Origin: Spirosoma sp. 48-14
GTDB lineage: Bacteria; Bacteroidota; Bacteroidia; Cytophagales; Spirosomataceae
Direction: 5' to 3'
NCBI RefSeq assembly: GCF_001898575.1
Contig: NZ_MKUD01000022.1
Coordinates: 51,006 to 115,005, forward strand
DNA: 64,000 nt
Positions 1-8,397 of this stretch are shown piece by piece (the stretch's first letter is position 1; every line of letters starts with the position of its first letter). A program made the translations under genes and the position numbers. Below the pieces are notes generated by a model. The model was not told where the DNA came from, made no database searches, and saw only the letters and a program-made list of their open reading frames with translations.

Positions 1-711
1 GCTTCCATGCTTACCGTAGCCGCCCTGCCCTTTCAGGATGGTAAGCCCCCAGCCTTTGTCAATGATTCGCAATCGAATGGCTTCATGCTGTTTGGAGATA
101 ATCAGCACGGCTGTGTATTCTTCGATACCATGAATAACAAAGTCAACGGTTTTGGACGCGGCAAAATAAGTGATCATTGAATACAGCGCAGGGCTTACAC
201 CTAAAAAGAAAGCGGCTGCACCAAATATGAGCACGTTAAGGACCAGAATCACATCACTAACTTTCAGGACTGGGCTACCCCGGCTGATGAGGAGGGCAGC
301 TATCTCTGTTCCGTCCAGGACAGCGCCCCCGCGTATGGTCAGGCCAATACCGGCCCCAATAAAGAATCCCCCAAAAACGGCGGTCAGAAGAAGATCAGGG
401 GTGACGTCGGGAAACGGAATAACCGCCAGGCTTATCGATAGCCCGGCAATGGCTAGTATGCTTCTGAAGGCAAACTGTCGGCCAAACTGTCGGTAGGCTA
501 ATCCAATAAAGGGGAGGTTAATTAAGAGCAGCCAGATGGGTAGAGGAACCTTGAATAAGGTAGCCAGGAGCATCGAAATTCCAGTAACTCCCCCGTCGAT
601 AAAATGGCTTGACGTAAGGAAACCTTTAATGCCCAGACCAGCGCTAAGTACCCCAGCAATAATGAAAATAGTATCTTTTATAAGTCGAAAAGAAGACGAT
701 TGTTGAGCCAT
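1..711 (-). CDS. YitT/DUF2179 family membrane protein (3' end cut by window edge)
   Basis: A 237-residue open frame runs from an ATG at 711 off the left edge of the window, so the C-terminus is missing. The N-terminal part has about five hydrophobic segments rich in Gly, Leu and Ile (for example the stretch around DTIFIIAGVLSAGLGIKGF and FGGFFIGAGIGLTIRGG), with the HFIDGGVTGIS type motif typical of YitT (DUF161) proteins. It then enters a soluble region (EEYTAVLIISKQHEAIR) that matches the start of the C-terminal DUF2179 domain. The family is integral to the inner membrane and its function is unknown. It lies 53 nt downstream of cysK on the same strand, so it could be co-transcribed. Family assignment is confident, role is not. 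Confidence 0.85.
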   Translation of the reverse strand, partial: MAQQSSSFRLIKDTIFIIAGVLSAGLGIKGFLTSSHFIDGGVTGISMLLATLFKVPLPIWLLLINLPFIGLAYRQFGRQFAFRSILAIAGLSISLAVIPFPDVTPDLLLTAVFGGFFIGAGIGLTIRGGAVLDGTEIAALLISRGSPVLKVSDVILVLNVLIFGAAAFFLGVSPALYSMITYFAASKTVDFVIHGIEEYTAVLIISKQHEAIRLRIIDKGWGLTILKGQGGYGKHGS

Positions 712-764
712 AGAAGGTGTAGTAAGTGGAGTTGGGAAAGCAGTAATATACTGCGTACATTCCA

Positions 765-1673
765 CTAATACAACCCGTCAATGGATAAATACCGTTCCCC
801 GGTGTCGTAACAAAACGTCAAAATACGACTTCCCACAGGAATGTCGGGTAGCTTTTTAGCGATGGCTGCCAGCGATGCACCCGAAGAAATACCCACAAAA
901 ATACCTTCTTCCCTGGCTGACCGACGCGCCATTTCATAGGCTTCGTCTTTGCTGACCTGTATGGTGCCATCTAGCAGGCTGGTATGCAAATTCTGCGGAA
1001 TAAACCCGGCGCCAATGCCCTGAATAGGGTGGGGACCAGGAGCCCCCCCGCTAATGACAGGCGATAATTCAGGTTCAACAGCATATACTTTCATCGACGG
1101 AAATTTCTGCTTCAACGCTTCGCCTACCCCAGTTATGTGACCACCCGTACCCACTCCTGTGATCAGCACGTCGAAACCTGCCGGAAAATCATTTACGATT
1201 TCCTGAGCTGTTGTGCGGACATGGATATCAATATTGGCTGGATTCTCGAACTGTTGGGGCATCCAGGCACCGGGTGTTGACGCTACCAGATCATGGGCTC
1301 GATCAATGGCTCCACGCATCCCTTTTTCGCGAGGGGTCAGATCGAATTCGGCTCCGTAGGCTGCCATGATCTTTCGACGTTCGATACTCATCGATTCTGG
1401 CATGACCAGAATGATTTTGTAGCCTTTCACCGCAGCCACCATAGCCAGGCCAATGCCTGTATTACCCGATGTCGGTTCAATAATGGTGCTGCCACTTCGA
1501 AGCATCCCCTGGGCTTCGGCGTCTTCGATCATGGCAAGGGCAATCCGATCTTTTATGCTGGCACCCGGATTAGCCCGTTCAAGTTTTGTCCAGACTTCAT
1601 AACCCGGAAACAGACGGTTTATCCGAACGTGTGGAGTTTGACCAATAGTATCGAGGATGGTAGTCGCTTTCAT
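765..1673 (-). CDS. cysK: Cysteine synthase A (O-acetylserine sulfhydrylase)
   Basis: This 302-residue PLP enzyme converts O-acetylserine and sulfide to cysteine. The PLP lysine is K41 in the motif NPGASIKDR. The substrate loop TSGNTG is at about 68-73, the phosphate-binding glycine loop [10 protein letters not shown] near 173, and the PLP-ring serine region GISSGAS at about 261. Length is normal for CysK. It lies 6 nt downstream of the serine acetyltransferase gene on the same strand, so the two final steps of cysteine synthesis form one operon. CysM or a cystathionine beta-synthase-like paralogue would look similar, but the pairing with cysE favours CysK. Confidence 0.93.
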   Translation of the reverse strand: MKATTILDTIGQTPHVRINRLFPGYEVWTKLERANPGASIKDRIALAMIEDAEAQGMLRSGSTIIEPTSGNTGIGLAMVAAVKGYKIILVMPESMSIERRKIMAAYGAEFDLTPREKGMRGAIDRAHDLVASTPGAWMPQQFENPANIDIHVRTTAQEIVNDFPAGFDVLITGVGTGGHITGVGEALKQKFPSMKVYAVEPELSPVISGGAPGPHPIQGIGAGFIPQNLHTSLLDGTIQVSKDEAYEMARRSAREEGIFVGISSGASLAAIAKKLPDIPVGSRILTFCYDTGERYLSIDGLY

Positions 1674-1679
1674 AAATAG

Positions 1680-2525
1680 TTAAATGACAAAATTGATCGG
1701 TTCGACAGTCTCCAGGGATTTTAAACGAACTTCCGTTTGATGTTGGTGAAATACGAGCGAATGGGGTTCTACACTGCTTGTCAGCCAGACGTTACCCCCA
1801 ATGACCGAATCGTGCCCCACTATGGTATGACCGCCCAGTATGGTGGCATTGGCATAAATTACCACGTTATTCTGAATGGTTGGATGGCGCTTTTTCTGCG
1901 CCATATTTTTGGCCACATACGTTGCGCCAAGCGTAACTCCCTGATAGATTTTGACGTTATCCCCAATCACCGTTGTTTCGCCGATAACGACACCTGTACC
2001 ATGATCGATAAAAAATGACCGACCAATCTGAGCACCAGGGTGAATATCGATGCCTGTTTGTCCGTGTGCGTACTCCGTCAACATACGAGGGAGCAGAGGA
2101 ACGTTTTGGTTCATCAGTTCATTGGCGATTCGATAGACGGCAATCGCATAAAAACCCGGATAAACCGCTACTACTTCTTCAACCCCAATTGACGCAGGAT
2201 CATTGTCGGCTATGGAATGAGCATCGAGCAACAGGTCGTCGTAGATCGCGGGTAACCGATCGAAAAAGTGGTCGGTAATCGCTTCGGGGCTGGCCGATAA
2301 GTTCTTTTCCAGTGGGCACAATAGCTTGATAAGCTGCTCATGCAACGCCTGATAGGTTTCTTCGACGTGCTGCGAAACCGACTTGCAATCCTGTGTAACA
2401 GGAAATAACAGCCGCATTAACTGGTCAATAAATCGACCGGCGTCGGGTCGTGAGGGAAGCTTGTAGCGATACTGAGAGCGTTGGGCCTGTAAATGATCGA
2501 GAAACGTATTTGTCGCCGTGGTCAT
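1680..2525 (-). CDS. cysE: Serine O-acetyltransferase
   Basis: This 281-residue enzyme acetylates serine with acetyl-CoA to give O-acetylserine, the substrate of the CysK enzyme encoded next. An N-terminal helical domain of about 140 residues is followed by a left-handed beta-helix of hexapeptide repeats ([30 protein letters not shown]). The catalytic His lies in [13 protein letters not shown] and the Asp in GIDIHPG, as in E. coli CysE. The protein ends in isoleucine (EPINFVI). A C-terminal Ile is the residue that inserts into the CysK active site in the cysteine synthase complex, so complex formation is plausible. The start at 2525 gives a normal N-terminus. Confidence 0.92.
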   Translation of the reverse strand: MTTATNTFLDHLQAQRSQYRYKLPSRPDAGRFIDQLMRLLFPVTQDCKSVSQHVEETYQALHEQLIKLLCPLEKNLSASPEAITDHFFDRLPAIYDDLLLDAHSIADNDPASIGVEEVVAVYPGFYAIAVYRIANELMNQNVPLLPRMLTEYAHGQTGIDIHPGAQIGRSFFIDHGTGVVIGETTVIGDNVKIYQGVTLGATYVAKNMAQKKRHPTIQNNVVIYANATILGGHTIVGHDSVIGGNVWLTSSVEPHSLVFHQHQTEVRLKSLETVEPINFVI

Positions 2526-2888
2526 GGGGTTATCATTTGCTGTAAAACCATTCGGAAGTAGTAGACGTTCGATTCAGAACGAGTAAAATTAGCGTATCGT
2601 ATTCGGTTGTCAGTTTACGGTTTATGTCAAGATTTTGCTATGGTGCGTTTGGCGTAGTAGCAGCATGGTTTCGGTAGTTTAAGAAATACCTAGTTCGGAT
2701 TGAAAAGTGGAAACCATACCACACACTGTGGAAAGACTACACAACCTATTTCCTCGACAGATGCACGCAAAACCAGCCAATAGCCGCAAACTACCTGCTT
2801 TTGTACAAAATACGGGCCGAAAAATCAAATTGCTGAGCTTGGAGCCTTTTTTGTAAGTCAACTATGAAGACAAATACTATGAACACTA
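2526..2888. other. Intergenic region between cysE and the dehydrogenase gene, with an 11-codon upstream frame
   Basis: This 363-nt divergent spacer should hold promoters for cysE (leftward) and the dehydrogenase (rightward), but I found no clear -33/-7 pair. On the + strand an 11-codon frame (ATG at 2864, TAA at 2897-2899) overlaps the dehydrogenase ATG at 2889 in another frame, so it could act as a leader peptide or be chance. Short minus-strand frames here show no protein-like composition. No RNA gene or repeat was recognised. Confidence 0.4.
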
Positions 2889-4142
2889 ATGATAAGTAAA
2901 GCAATCATCGCGTTAATGATCTCACTGGCGGCTACGTCGGGGGTTGCCTGGCTGATTTCGTCAGCTTGCGAACCTGCACAGGCAGAAAATACCGTAGAAG
3001 TAGCTACCAGTGAGATCGTACCAGTCGTGTCTGCCCATACTCTTCCTGCAAAAAAAGCTTTATCCGCTAAAGTCGTTAACGCATACCCAAAACTCACCTT
3101 CGATTCACCAGTCGAATTTACCCATGCCAACGACGGCACCAATCGGGTGTTTGTTGTAGAGCAGGACGGGCGTATTCGTGTGTTTAACAACGACCCCGAG
3201 GCAACCTCTGCTCAGACCTATCTCGATATTCGTAAGAAAGTGGCTTCTGGTGGTGAAATGGGTTTACTGGGTCTAGCTTTTCATCCAAAGTTTAAGGAAA
3301 ACGGGTATCTCTTTGTCAACTATACAAAGAATAATCCACGCGAAACCATTGTTAGCCGTTTCAAAGCCTCATCAGCTAATGCCGCCACTGTAGATCCTGG
3401 TACCGAAGAGATTCTCTTTCGGTTTGAGCAACCTTACTCGAACCATAATGGAGGAAAAGTACTGTTCGGTCCTGATGGGTATTTGTATGTTTCAGCAGGT
3501 GATGGAGGCAGTGGGGGCGATCCACAGAATAACGCGCAGAACCGAAGTAGCTGGTTGGGGAAAATCCTGCGTGTCGATGTTAATAGTACTGAAAAAGGGC
3601 ACTATGGTATCCCGGCTGATAATCCATTTAAAGGCAATACGAATGGCTATCGAGAAGAAATTTATGCCTATGGCCTGCGGAATCCCTGGCGAATTAGCTT
3701 CGACAGTCAGGGCCGCTTATGGGCAGGTGATGTTGGCCAAAATACGTTTGAAGAAATTGACCTTGTAACAAAGGGAGGGAACTATGGCTGGCGAATCAAA
3801 GAAGCTGGGAAAGACTTTAAAGCCGCTGGCAATACGATTGATCCTGCCGGGCTGATCCCACCCATTTATCAGTATAGCCGTGATAAAGGCGATGTTTCAA
3901 TCACGGGTGGCTATGTATATCGGGGCCAGTCGAATCCAGCCTTAAAAGGAAAATATGTTTATGCTGATTACGCGAGTGGGCGTGTATGGGCTTTGACAAT
4001 GAATGGTAATAAAGCTGCCGATAATCAGGAGTTGACAAGTAGAGCAGGGTCTATTTCAGCGTTTGGCGAAGATCAGAAAGCCGAACTCTACCTCTGCGAT
4101 CATAGTGGTGGTAAAATTCTGAAACTGGTTTCGAACGAATAG
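2889..4142 (+). CDS. Secreted PQQ-dependent sugar dehydrogenase (glucose/sorbosone dehydrogenase family)
   Basis: The 417-residue product starts with a hydrophobic export segment (residues about 4-25) ending in SSACEPAQA. Export is clear; a lipoprotein cysteine at about 27 is possible, but the lipobox is poor. The mature part is a six-bladed beta-propeller of the GSDH family: FVVEQDGRIRVF, GLLGLAFHP, NHNGG, LYVSAGDGGSGGDPQNNAQ, RNPWR and WAGDVGQNTFEEIDL are family hallmarks that build the PQQ and calcium site. Such enzymes oxidise aldose sugars in the periplasm. It is monocistronic, with a 17-bp hairpin just downstream. Substrate cannot be told from sequence. Confidence 0.88.
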   Translation: MISKAIIALMISLAATSGVAWLISSACEPAQAENTVEVATSEIVPVVSAHTLPAKKALSAKVVNAYPKLTFDSPVEFTHANDGTNRVFVVEQDGRIRVFNNDPEATSAQTYLDIRKKVASGGEMGLLGLAFHPKFKENGYLFVNYTKNNPRETIVSRFKASSANAATVDPGTEEILFRFEQPYSNHNGGKVLFGPDGYLYVSAGDGGSGGDPQNNAQNRSSWLGKILRVDVNSTEKGHYGIPADNPFKGNTNGYREEIYAYGLRNPWRISFDSQGRLWAGDVGQNTFEEIDLVTKGGNYGWRIKEAGKDFKAAGNTIDPAGLIPPIYQYSRDKGDVSITGGYVYRGQSNPALKGKYVYADYASGRVWALTMNGNKAADNQELTSRAGSISAFGEDQKAELYLCDHSGGKILKLVSNE

Positions 4143-4161
4143 AACATCAATCTCAGAAAAT

Positions 4162-4197
4162 AGAAACGCCTTCGAGCAGTTGCTCGAAGGCGTTTCT
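4162..4197 (+). terminator. 17-bp perfect hairpin after the dehydrogenase gene
   Basis: Arms 4162-4178 and 4181-4197 are perfectly complementary around a 2-nt loop (AGAAACGCCTTCGAGCA and its reverse complement). It lies 20 nt after the stop at 4142 and 55 nt from the convergent BFN gene end. There is no strong T-tract on the + strand, so it is either an imperfect bidirectional terminator or an mRNA 3'-end stabiliser. Confidence 0.7.
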
Positions 4198-4252
4198 GTG
4201 GGAAGCCAGGTCCATTTGGTTCGGATGGCTGTTATGGGGGTGAATAATTCAA

Positions 4253-4849
4253 TTAATTGCGCTTGCTCATTTCATCGCGAATCTTAGCCGCTCGTTCGTA
4301 CTCTTCGTTGCCGAGGGCTTCTTCGAGCATTCGCTGCAATTCTTCCGAGGAGGCATTTTTCAACTGATCGCCAAACGACCGGGTTGTAGGCCGGTTCGAC
4401 GAACGGACTAGCTCTTCCTGCTCTTCCTCTTCATCGTTGCCACTGGCGGTAATGCCCGCTTCAGATAAGATTGACTCGTTGGTATATATGGGTACATCGA
4501 AGCGAATTCCGATGGCAATGGCATCGGATGGACGGGCATCAATAACCGATTCGCGTACGCCATCGAAGCAAACAATTTTCGCAAAGAAGATCCCTTCGCG
4601 TAAATCGGAAATAACGATCTCACGAACCGTAAACTTGAATTGTTCCGCAAACTGCTTGAACAAATCATGCGTCATGGGACGGTTCGGGACTATCTTTTCA
4701 ATTTCAATAGCAATGGCCTGTGCCTCGAACATGCCAATGATTATAGGCAACCGCCGATTGCCATATTCTTCACCTAATACCAGTGCAAACGAACCCGATT
4801 GCGACTGACTGGGCGAGAGTCCTAATATTTCCAGCTTAATCTTATCCAC
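4253..4849 (-). CDS. Bifunctional nuclease (BFN/DUF151) family protein with C-terminal UVR motif
   Basis: The 198-residue protein has a DUF151/BFN domain at residues 1-130 (LEILGLSPSQSQSGSFALVL, RLPIIIGMFEAQAIAIE, RPMTHDLF, DARPSDAIAIGIR). An acidic linker (NDEEEEQEEL) follows, then a UvrB/UvrC-type motif at about 165-195 (LQRMLEEALGNEEYERAAKIRDEM). Plant and archaeal members have nuclease activity; bacterial function is not settled. The UVR helix pair usually mediates protein contacts. It is the third gene of the leftward etfB-etfA run, but a long inverted repeat separates it from etfA, so it may have its own expression. Confidence 0.9.
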   Translation of the reverse strand: MDKIKLEILGLSPSQSQSGSFALVLGEEYGNRRLPIIIGMFEAQAIAIEIEKIVPNRPMTHDLFKQFAEQFKFTVREIVISDLREGIFFAKIVCFDGVRESVIDARPSDAIAIGIRFDVPIYTNESILSEAGITASGNDEEEEQEELVRSSNRPTTRSFGDQLKNASSEELQRMLEEALGNEEYERAAKIRDEMSKRN

Positions 4850-4878
4850 GGCGTAAATTTAACAAATTTTAGTCGTCA

Positions 4879-4943
4879 GTTATCAGTCAGTAGTCGTCAG
4901 TAATAAAGAAAATAATCGTTACTGATGACTACCGGCTGATAAC
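4879..4943. repeat. 25-nt-arm intergenic inverted repeat
   Basis: Arms 4879-4903 and 4919-4943 match at 22 of 25 positions. The arm is made of the recurring word GTCAGT with TATCAG and AGTCGTCAGT variants. It sits between the etfA stop and the BFN start. It belongs to the family of word-built hairpins described in the findings, with relatives around 21590 and 39651. Confidence 0.8.
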
Positions 4944-4964
4944 CGCTCCGGTTTCCGGTTACGA

Positions 4965-5927
4965 CTACAGAGCCTGCACGGCCTTCGTAAGGCGGGGAAG
5001 GATGTCGAATACATCGCCGACAATCCCATAATCTGCCGATTTGAAGAACGGGGCATCTGGGTCTTTGTTAATAACAACAATCACCTTCGAGGAGTTTACG
5101 CCCGCCAGATGTTGTATGGCACCGGATATACCGCAGGCAATGTACAGATTTGGGCTGATCTTCAGCCCGGTCTGGCCTACGTGCTCTGAATGTGGGCGCC
5201 AGTCCAGATCCGAAACGGGTTTGGAACAGGCAGTAGCGGCATGGAGGGACTTGGCCAGATCTTCAACAATACCCCAATTCTCTGGTCCTTTCAATCCACG
5301 ACCTGCCGAAACAACCAGATCGGCTTCGGGCAGCAGAATATCGCCCGACGATTTATCGGTGCTTTTAACCGAAATGGAAAAATCGGCATCATTCAATGTC
5401 GGCGAGAAGGCTTTAACCGAAGCCGACGCTTCCGTTTCTTCAGGCGTGATGGTATTTTTCTTGATCGCCAGGATTTTAACGTCGGCTTTCAGATCATTAT
5501 AGGCGAATGCTTTTCCGGTGTAGATGCTGCTTTTTACCCGGAACCCGTTCGACAGATCGGGAAGTTCAACTACATTGGCAGCTAACCCGGCTTTCAGTTT
5601 ACCGGCCAGCCGGGCAGTCATGGCATCGCCCAGCGACGATTTTGCCAAAACGATGACCTTACTGCCTTCCTGTTGGGCTGCCTGAGCAACGACCGTTGCG
5701 TAAGCCATCCCATTGGGTTCTGTCAGTTTGGCATCGCTGGCATGCAGAACATTGGTAGCACCAAAACGACCGGCTGAAGCCAGTTCGTCGTCGCTGGACT
5801 GACCAATAACAATAGCGGTTGCCGATGTGCCCAGCATCTGAGCTACTCTGGCCCCGTAAAAGATGGCCTCCTGGGCCGATTTCTTAATCTTACCTTCGTC
5901 TAATTCAGCAAATATGAGGACAGACAT
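4965..5927 (-). CDS. etfA: Electron transfer flavoprotein alpha subunit
   Basis: The 320-residue alpha subunit carries the FAD that passes electrons from acyl-CoA and related dehydrogenases to ETF-quinone oxidoreductase. The N-terminal nucleotide-fold domain covers residues about 1-185. The C-terminal FAD-binding domain begins near 200 with VVSAGRGLKGPENW, followed by ACSKPVSDLDW, HVGQTG, PNLYIACGISGAIQH and INKDPDAPFF, all diagnostic. It follows etfB on the same strand with a 91-nt gap that contains an inverted repeat. The pair points to fatty acid or amino acid oxidation, in line with the acyl-CoA synthetase at 47.7 kb. Confidence 0.95.
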   Translation of the reverse strand: MSVLIFAELDEGKIKKSAQEAIFYGARVAQMLGTSATAIVIGQSSDDELASAGRFGATNVLHASDAKLTEPNGMAYATVVAQAAQQEGSKVIVLAKSSLGDAMTARLAGKLKAGLAANVVELPDLSNGFRVKSSIYTGKAFAYNDLKADVKILAIKKNTITPEETEASASVKAFSPTLNDADFSISVKSTDKSSGDILLPEADLVVSAGRGLKGPENWGIVEDLAKSLHAATACSKPVSDLDWRPHSEHVGQTGLKISPNLYIACGISGAIQHLAGVNSSKVIVVINKDPDAPFFKSADYGIVGDVFDILPRLTKAVQAL

Positions 5928-5952
5928 AGTTTTTTAGGAATGAAAAATGAGT

Positions 5953-6012
5953 AATGTACAATGAACGCTGGTATAAGCTCCTGTTTTCATTCTACATTCT
6001 GCATTGTACATT
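5953..6012. repeat. Inverted repeat between etfB and etfA
   Basis: AATGTACAATG (5953-5963) and CATTGTACATT (6002-6012) are perfect complements, with partial complementarity continuing outward to the etfB stop codon at 6019. The surrounding text repeats near-copies of CATTCTACATT. It may lower or tune etfA relative to etfB in the shared transcript. Confidence 0.65.
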
Positions 6013-6018
6013 TTACAT

Positions 6019-6756
6019 TTAGATTACTTTGGCTTCAGTGTGCAGCAGTTGGATGAGCTTTTCGGCCTCGTCGGCAGGAATCATCTTAACGGCTCCGCGA
6101 GGGGCAGGGAGTTCGTAGCTGGCAACCGTGGTGAGCTTGTCAGTGCCTGCTGGCTCGACTACTTTGAGAGGCTTGGTACGAGCAGTCATAATACCCCGCA
6201 TGTTCGGGATTTTCCATTCGGCAATGGGTTCCTGACAGCCGAGTACAAGGGGTAATTTAGCTTCCAGGCTTTCTTTGCCTCCTTCGATCTCGCGCGTGAT
6301 CTTAGCGGTATCACCCTCAATATCAAGCAGCATTACCGGCGAGATGGAGGGAATGCCCAGCATTTCACCCACAATACCATGTACCTGGCCTCCATTGAAA
6401 TCGATGGATTCGCGACCCATCAGGATCAGGTCATAGTTGGTTTCTTTGGCAATGGCAGCGATTTGTTCGGCTACGAAGTACGCATCGGTTGGCTCGGCAT
6501 TGACCCGGATGGCATCATCGGCACCAATTGCCAGGCATTTACGGATAACGGGTTCGGCATCGGCCTCGCCTACGTTCAGCACCGTAATCGTAGCCCCGGT
6601 TTTCTCTTTCAGTTCAACTGCCCGCGCCAATGCATAATCGTCGTAAGGGCCCGTAATAAACGTGACGCCTGCCTTGTTTAATTTTGTGTTGTTATCGGTG
6701 AAGGCAATCTTGGTAGTGGTGTCGGGGACACTCGTCACACACACTAGTATTTTCAT
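6019..6756 (-). CDS. etfB: Electron transfer flavoprotein beta subunit
   Basis: The 245-residue beta subunit is the structural partner of EtfA and binds AMP. Visible family features are MKILVCVTSVPDTTTKIAF at the start, DDYALARAVELKE, the nucleotide-fold region TVLNVGEADAEPVIRKCLAIGADDAI, LILMGRESIDFNGGQVHG and the beta-subunit C-terminal segment PNMRGIMTARTKPL. It is the first gene of the leftward etfB-etfA operon. A Bacteroidota-type -7 box lies upstream at 6853-6860, next to a strong palindrome that may be an operator. Confidence 0.95.
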   Translation of the reverse strand: MKILVCVTSVPDTTTKIAFTDNNTKLNKAGVTFITGPYDDYALARAVELKEKTGATITVLNVGEADAEPVIRKCLAIGADDAIRVNAEPTDAYFVAEQIAAIAKETNYDLILMGRESIDFNGGQVHGIVGEMLGIPSISPVMLLDIEGDTAKITREIEGGKESLEAKLPLVLGCQEPIAEWKIPNMRGIMTARTKPLKVVEPAGTDKLTTVASYELPAPRGAVKMIPADEAEKLIQLLHTEAKVI

Positions 6757-6852
6757 GCTTTCTGGGGTTTTAAGAGTGAATCGTCGGTTGTTATTAGTCG
6801 TCCAGTGCTATTTAGATAACACCGACGGGCAATCATGACTATTTTTACGGCT

Positions 6853-6901
6853 CAAAAATACTAATCAAACTTAAAAAATAGTATGCAAGCATACTATTTT
6901 T
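6853..6901 (-). promoter_or_regulatory. Candidate etfB promoter with palindromic operator
   Basis: On the minus strand 6860-6853 reads TATTTTTG, an exact match to the Bacteroidota -7 box TAnnTTTG. A palindrome with 13-bp perfect arms (AAAAATAGTATGC / GCATACTATTTTT, 6874-6886 and 6889-6901, 2-nt centre) covers the place where the -33 box would be. The same palindrome ends 9 nt before the start of the rightward TPR gene at 6911. A dimeric repressor bound here could block both divergent genes. No perfect TTTG lies at the expected spacing, which fits an activator- or repressor-governed promoter but weakens the call. Confidence 0.5.
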
Positions 6902-6910
6902 CTTGAACGG

Positions 6911-7240
6911 ATGAATACCATACGTATTGAGCAATTAAAGCAATTTATAGAAGAAGAACCGGATGAGCCGTTCAATGTTTACGCACTGGCGATGGAATAC
7001 CTGAGTGGCCGACCCGATGAAGCCCGCGTTTATTTCGATCAGCTTCTGGCTAAACATCCAGATTATCTGCCCACTTATTATCACGCAGCAGCCTTATATG
7101 CCGAACGGGATGAGCGGGAGTATGCGGCTGAGTTATATGAAAAAGGAATTGCGCTGGCTCAGAAGCAGCAAAACCAGAAAGCCCTACAGGAGCTAAAACG
7201 GGCCCAGCAGACATTTGAAGAGGACGACGATGATTGGTAA
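6911..7240 (+). CDS. Small tetratricopeptide-repeat protein
   Basis: The 108-residue protein consists of about two TPR helix pairs: PFNVYALAMEYLSGRPDEARVYFDQLLAKHPDY, then LPTYYHAAALYAERDEREYAAELYEKGIALA. It ends in a helical tail finishing EEDDDDW. There is no signal peptide, so it is cytoplasmic and probably acts as a protein-binding scaffold. It is divergent from etfB and convergent with the lipoprotein gene, leaving only 6 nt between the stop codons. Partner unknown. Confidence 0.8.
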   Translation: MNTIRIEQLKQFIEEEPDEPFNVYALAMEYLSGRPDEARVYFDQLLAKHPDYLPTYYHAAALYAERDEREYAAELYEKGIALAQKQQNQKALQELKRAQQTFEEDDDDW

Positions 7241-7246
7241 ACAGGC

Positions 7247-8059
7247 TTATCGTCTCCTGGGAAGCTTTTTTTGCTGCACAAGTTCCTGTTTGAACAGTAA
7301 GGGCACTGTTGATTGCTCTGGTACAGTGTAGTTAATAGCCAGATAAGTCGCGTTGGGTACCTTGGGTAAATACACAAGACCTCTCACCGACTCACCGGCT
7401 GGGAGGGTTCCTGCTTTAAGGGCTAGTTCGCGCCAGCGGTATTCTTCGTAGTCATAACGCTGCATCCGAGTAGCGAAGTTACTATAATTTACCACTCGCT
7501 TCACGGCCAGCGATTGGTAAGCCAGATTGCTCAAGGTTCGATTTCTTATATATTCGTTATAAGAACGGCTGTTGCTGGCTGATGATGCATCGGCTGCAAT
7601 AACGGCTACCATCAGGAGCGTATTAATCACCTTAGCCCGCTTCAATCGCTTGGTTTCTTCTTTTCGTTTCAGTCCCATCCGCCCTGCTTCATACGATGGG
7701 TCGGCTGCCGAACGATACAGGATTAAGTTTGGGTTAAGAGGGTCGGTGAGTGTATCATTCACCGAGTTGAGGGCTTTAAAATGAAAATCAGCCGGGTTGA
7801 TGTCAATCGGATGATCGGTATGATTTTTTAGCTCAATGTCAAGGGCAACGTATTCCAGATCTTCTTTTTCAAACGAAGCGACCACACTCACTCCATTTTG
7901 CTCAACCTTGGTAACCTGCCGCCCTTCGATTCGGGCCACATCCCCTGAAACGGGTTCAAGTTGATAGACCGGAATGGTCGGTGAGCAACTACCTAAAAAG
8001 CCGGATAGTAAACCAACGGCAACAAGATAACGATAACGGGATAGGTAGAGTGGCTTCAT
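7247..8059 (-). CDS. Lipoprotein of unknown function
   Basis: The 270-residue protein starts with a signal peptide (RYLVAVGLLSGFLGSC) whose lipobox LGSC puts the acylated Cys near residue 25. The mature part has a beta-rich region with NHTDHPIDINPADFHFKALN, which resembles the conserved-surface beta-sandwich proteins that preserve solvent-exposed strands (compare FxLIN-type extensions). It continues with a hydrophobic helix VINTLLMVAVIAADASS and a C-terminal domain (AGTLPAGESVRGLVYLPK). The phrase on added resistance to effects of side chains by LPAGE(S)VRGL is often seen in periplasmic Bacteroidota lipoproteins. I do not recognise a named family and infer only envelope location. Confidence 0.65.
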   Translation of the reverse strand: MKPLYLSRYRYLVAVGLLSGFLGSCSPTIPVYQLEPVSGDVARIEGRQVTKVEQNGVSVVASFEKEDLEYVALDIELKNHTDHPIDINPADFHFKALNSVNDTLTDPLNPNLILYRSAADPSYEAGRMGLKRKEETKRLKRAKVINTLLMVAVIAADASSASNSRSYNEYIRNRTLSNLAYQSLAVKRVVNYSNFATRMQRYDYEEYRWRELALKAGTLPAGESVRGLVYLPKVPNATYLAINYTVPEQSTVPLLFKQELVQQKKLPRRR

Positions 8060-8253
8060 AGGGGTAGTTGATTAAACCCAGATAAACCGTTTGCATTTGT
8101 AAAAATACGTATGAAGGTAAATTGTTATTCTTAAAAAGCAATTAGTTTTTTTACAAGCGGCTTATTTCAGGTACCGTTGTTGAGTTGTCAATAAAGACCG
8201 ATTGATAAGTAGCCGACATCTCTAAAAAAACGGCTGTACACCCGAGGTGCAAT

Positions 8254-8289
8254 GTCCAATCGTGGACAGCAATTCGTCCGTTTCTGGAC
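8254..8289. promoter_or_regulatory. Tandem palindromic operator pair GTCC-N6-GGAC
   Basis: GTCC-N6-GGAC occurs at 8254-8267 and again at 8276-8289. The centres are 22 bp apart, which is two helical turns, so two dimers would bind the same face of the DNA. The first copy extends to a 6-bp arm (TGTCCA / TGGACA). The pair is about 110-140 nt upstream of the padR start, a distance suited to activator binding. Confidence 0.55.
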
Positions 8290-8370
8290 AGCCTTCTCAT
8301 TCGAAATATGCTTATAGGCGCCCTAAATGGGCTTTTTGCATTTTGGTCTCATATTTGATTTAAAATATTG

Positions 8371-8391
8371 TATCTAATCTGCGATTAGATA
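8371..8391. promoter_or_regulatory. padR-proximal palindrome, probable PadR operator
   Basis: Perfect 9-bp arms TATCTAATC (8371-8379) and GATTAGATA (8383-8391) flank a TGC centre and end 6 nt before the padR ATG. PadR proteins usually repress their own operon by binding an inverted repeat at the promoter, so autoregulation of padR and the permease is the simplest reading. Confidence 0.6.
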
Positions 8392-8397
8392 TACTGT

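Larger units (their letters stand above)
8060..8397. other. Regulatory spacer upstream of padR
   Basis: This 338-nt divergent region carries two spaced palindromes at 8254-8289 and a padR-proximal palindrome at 8371-8391, annotated separately. A weak GCCC/GGGC hairpin followed by five T occurs near 8320-8336. No gene is visible in either strand. Confidence 0.5.

Noticed and set aside
2679..3190. Minus-strand frames in the cysE-dehydrogenase spacer and over the dehydrogenase start
   Set aside because: Composition is not protein-like and part is antisense to the dehydrogenase gene.
8290..8397. Sigma-54 promoter upstream of padR
   Set aside because: GG and GC dinucleotides at the required 10-nt spacing are absent; the best candidate around 8327-8338 has the wrong spacing.
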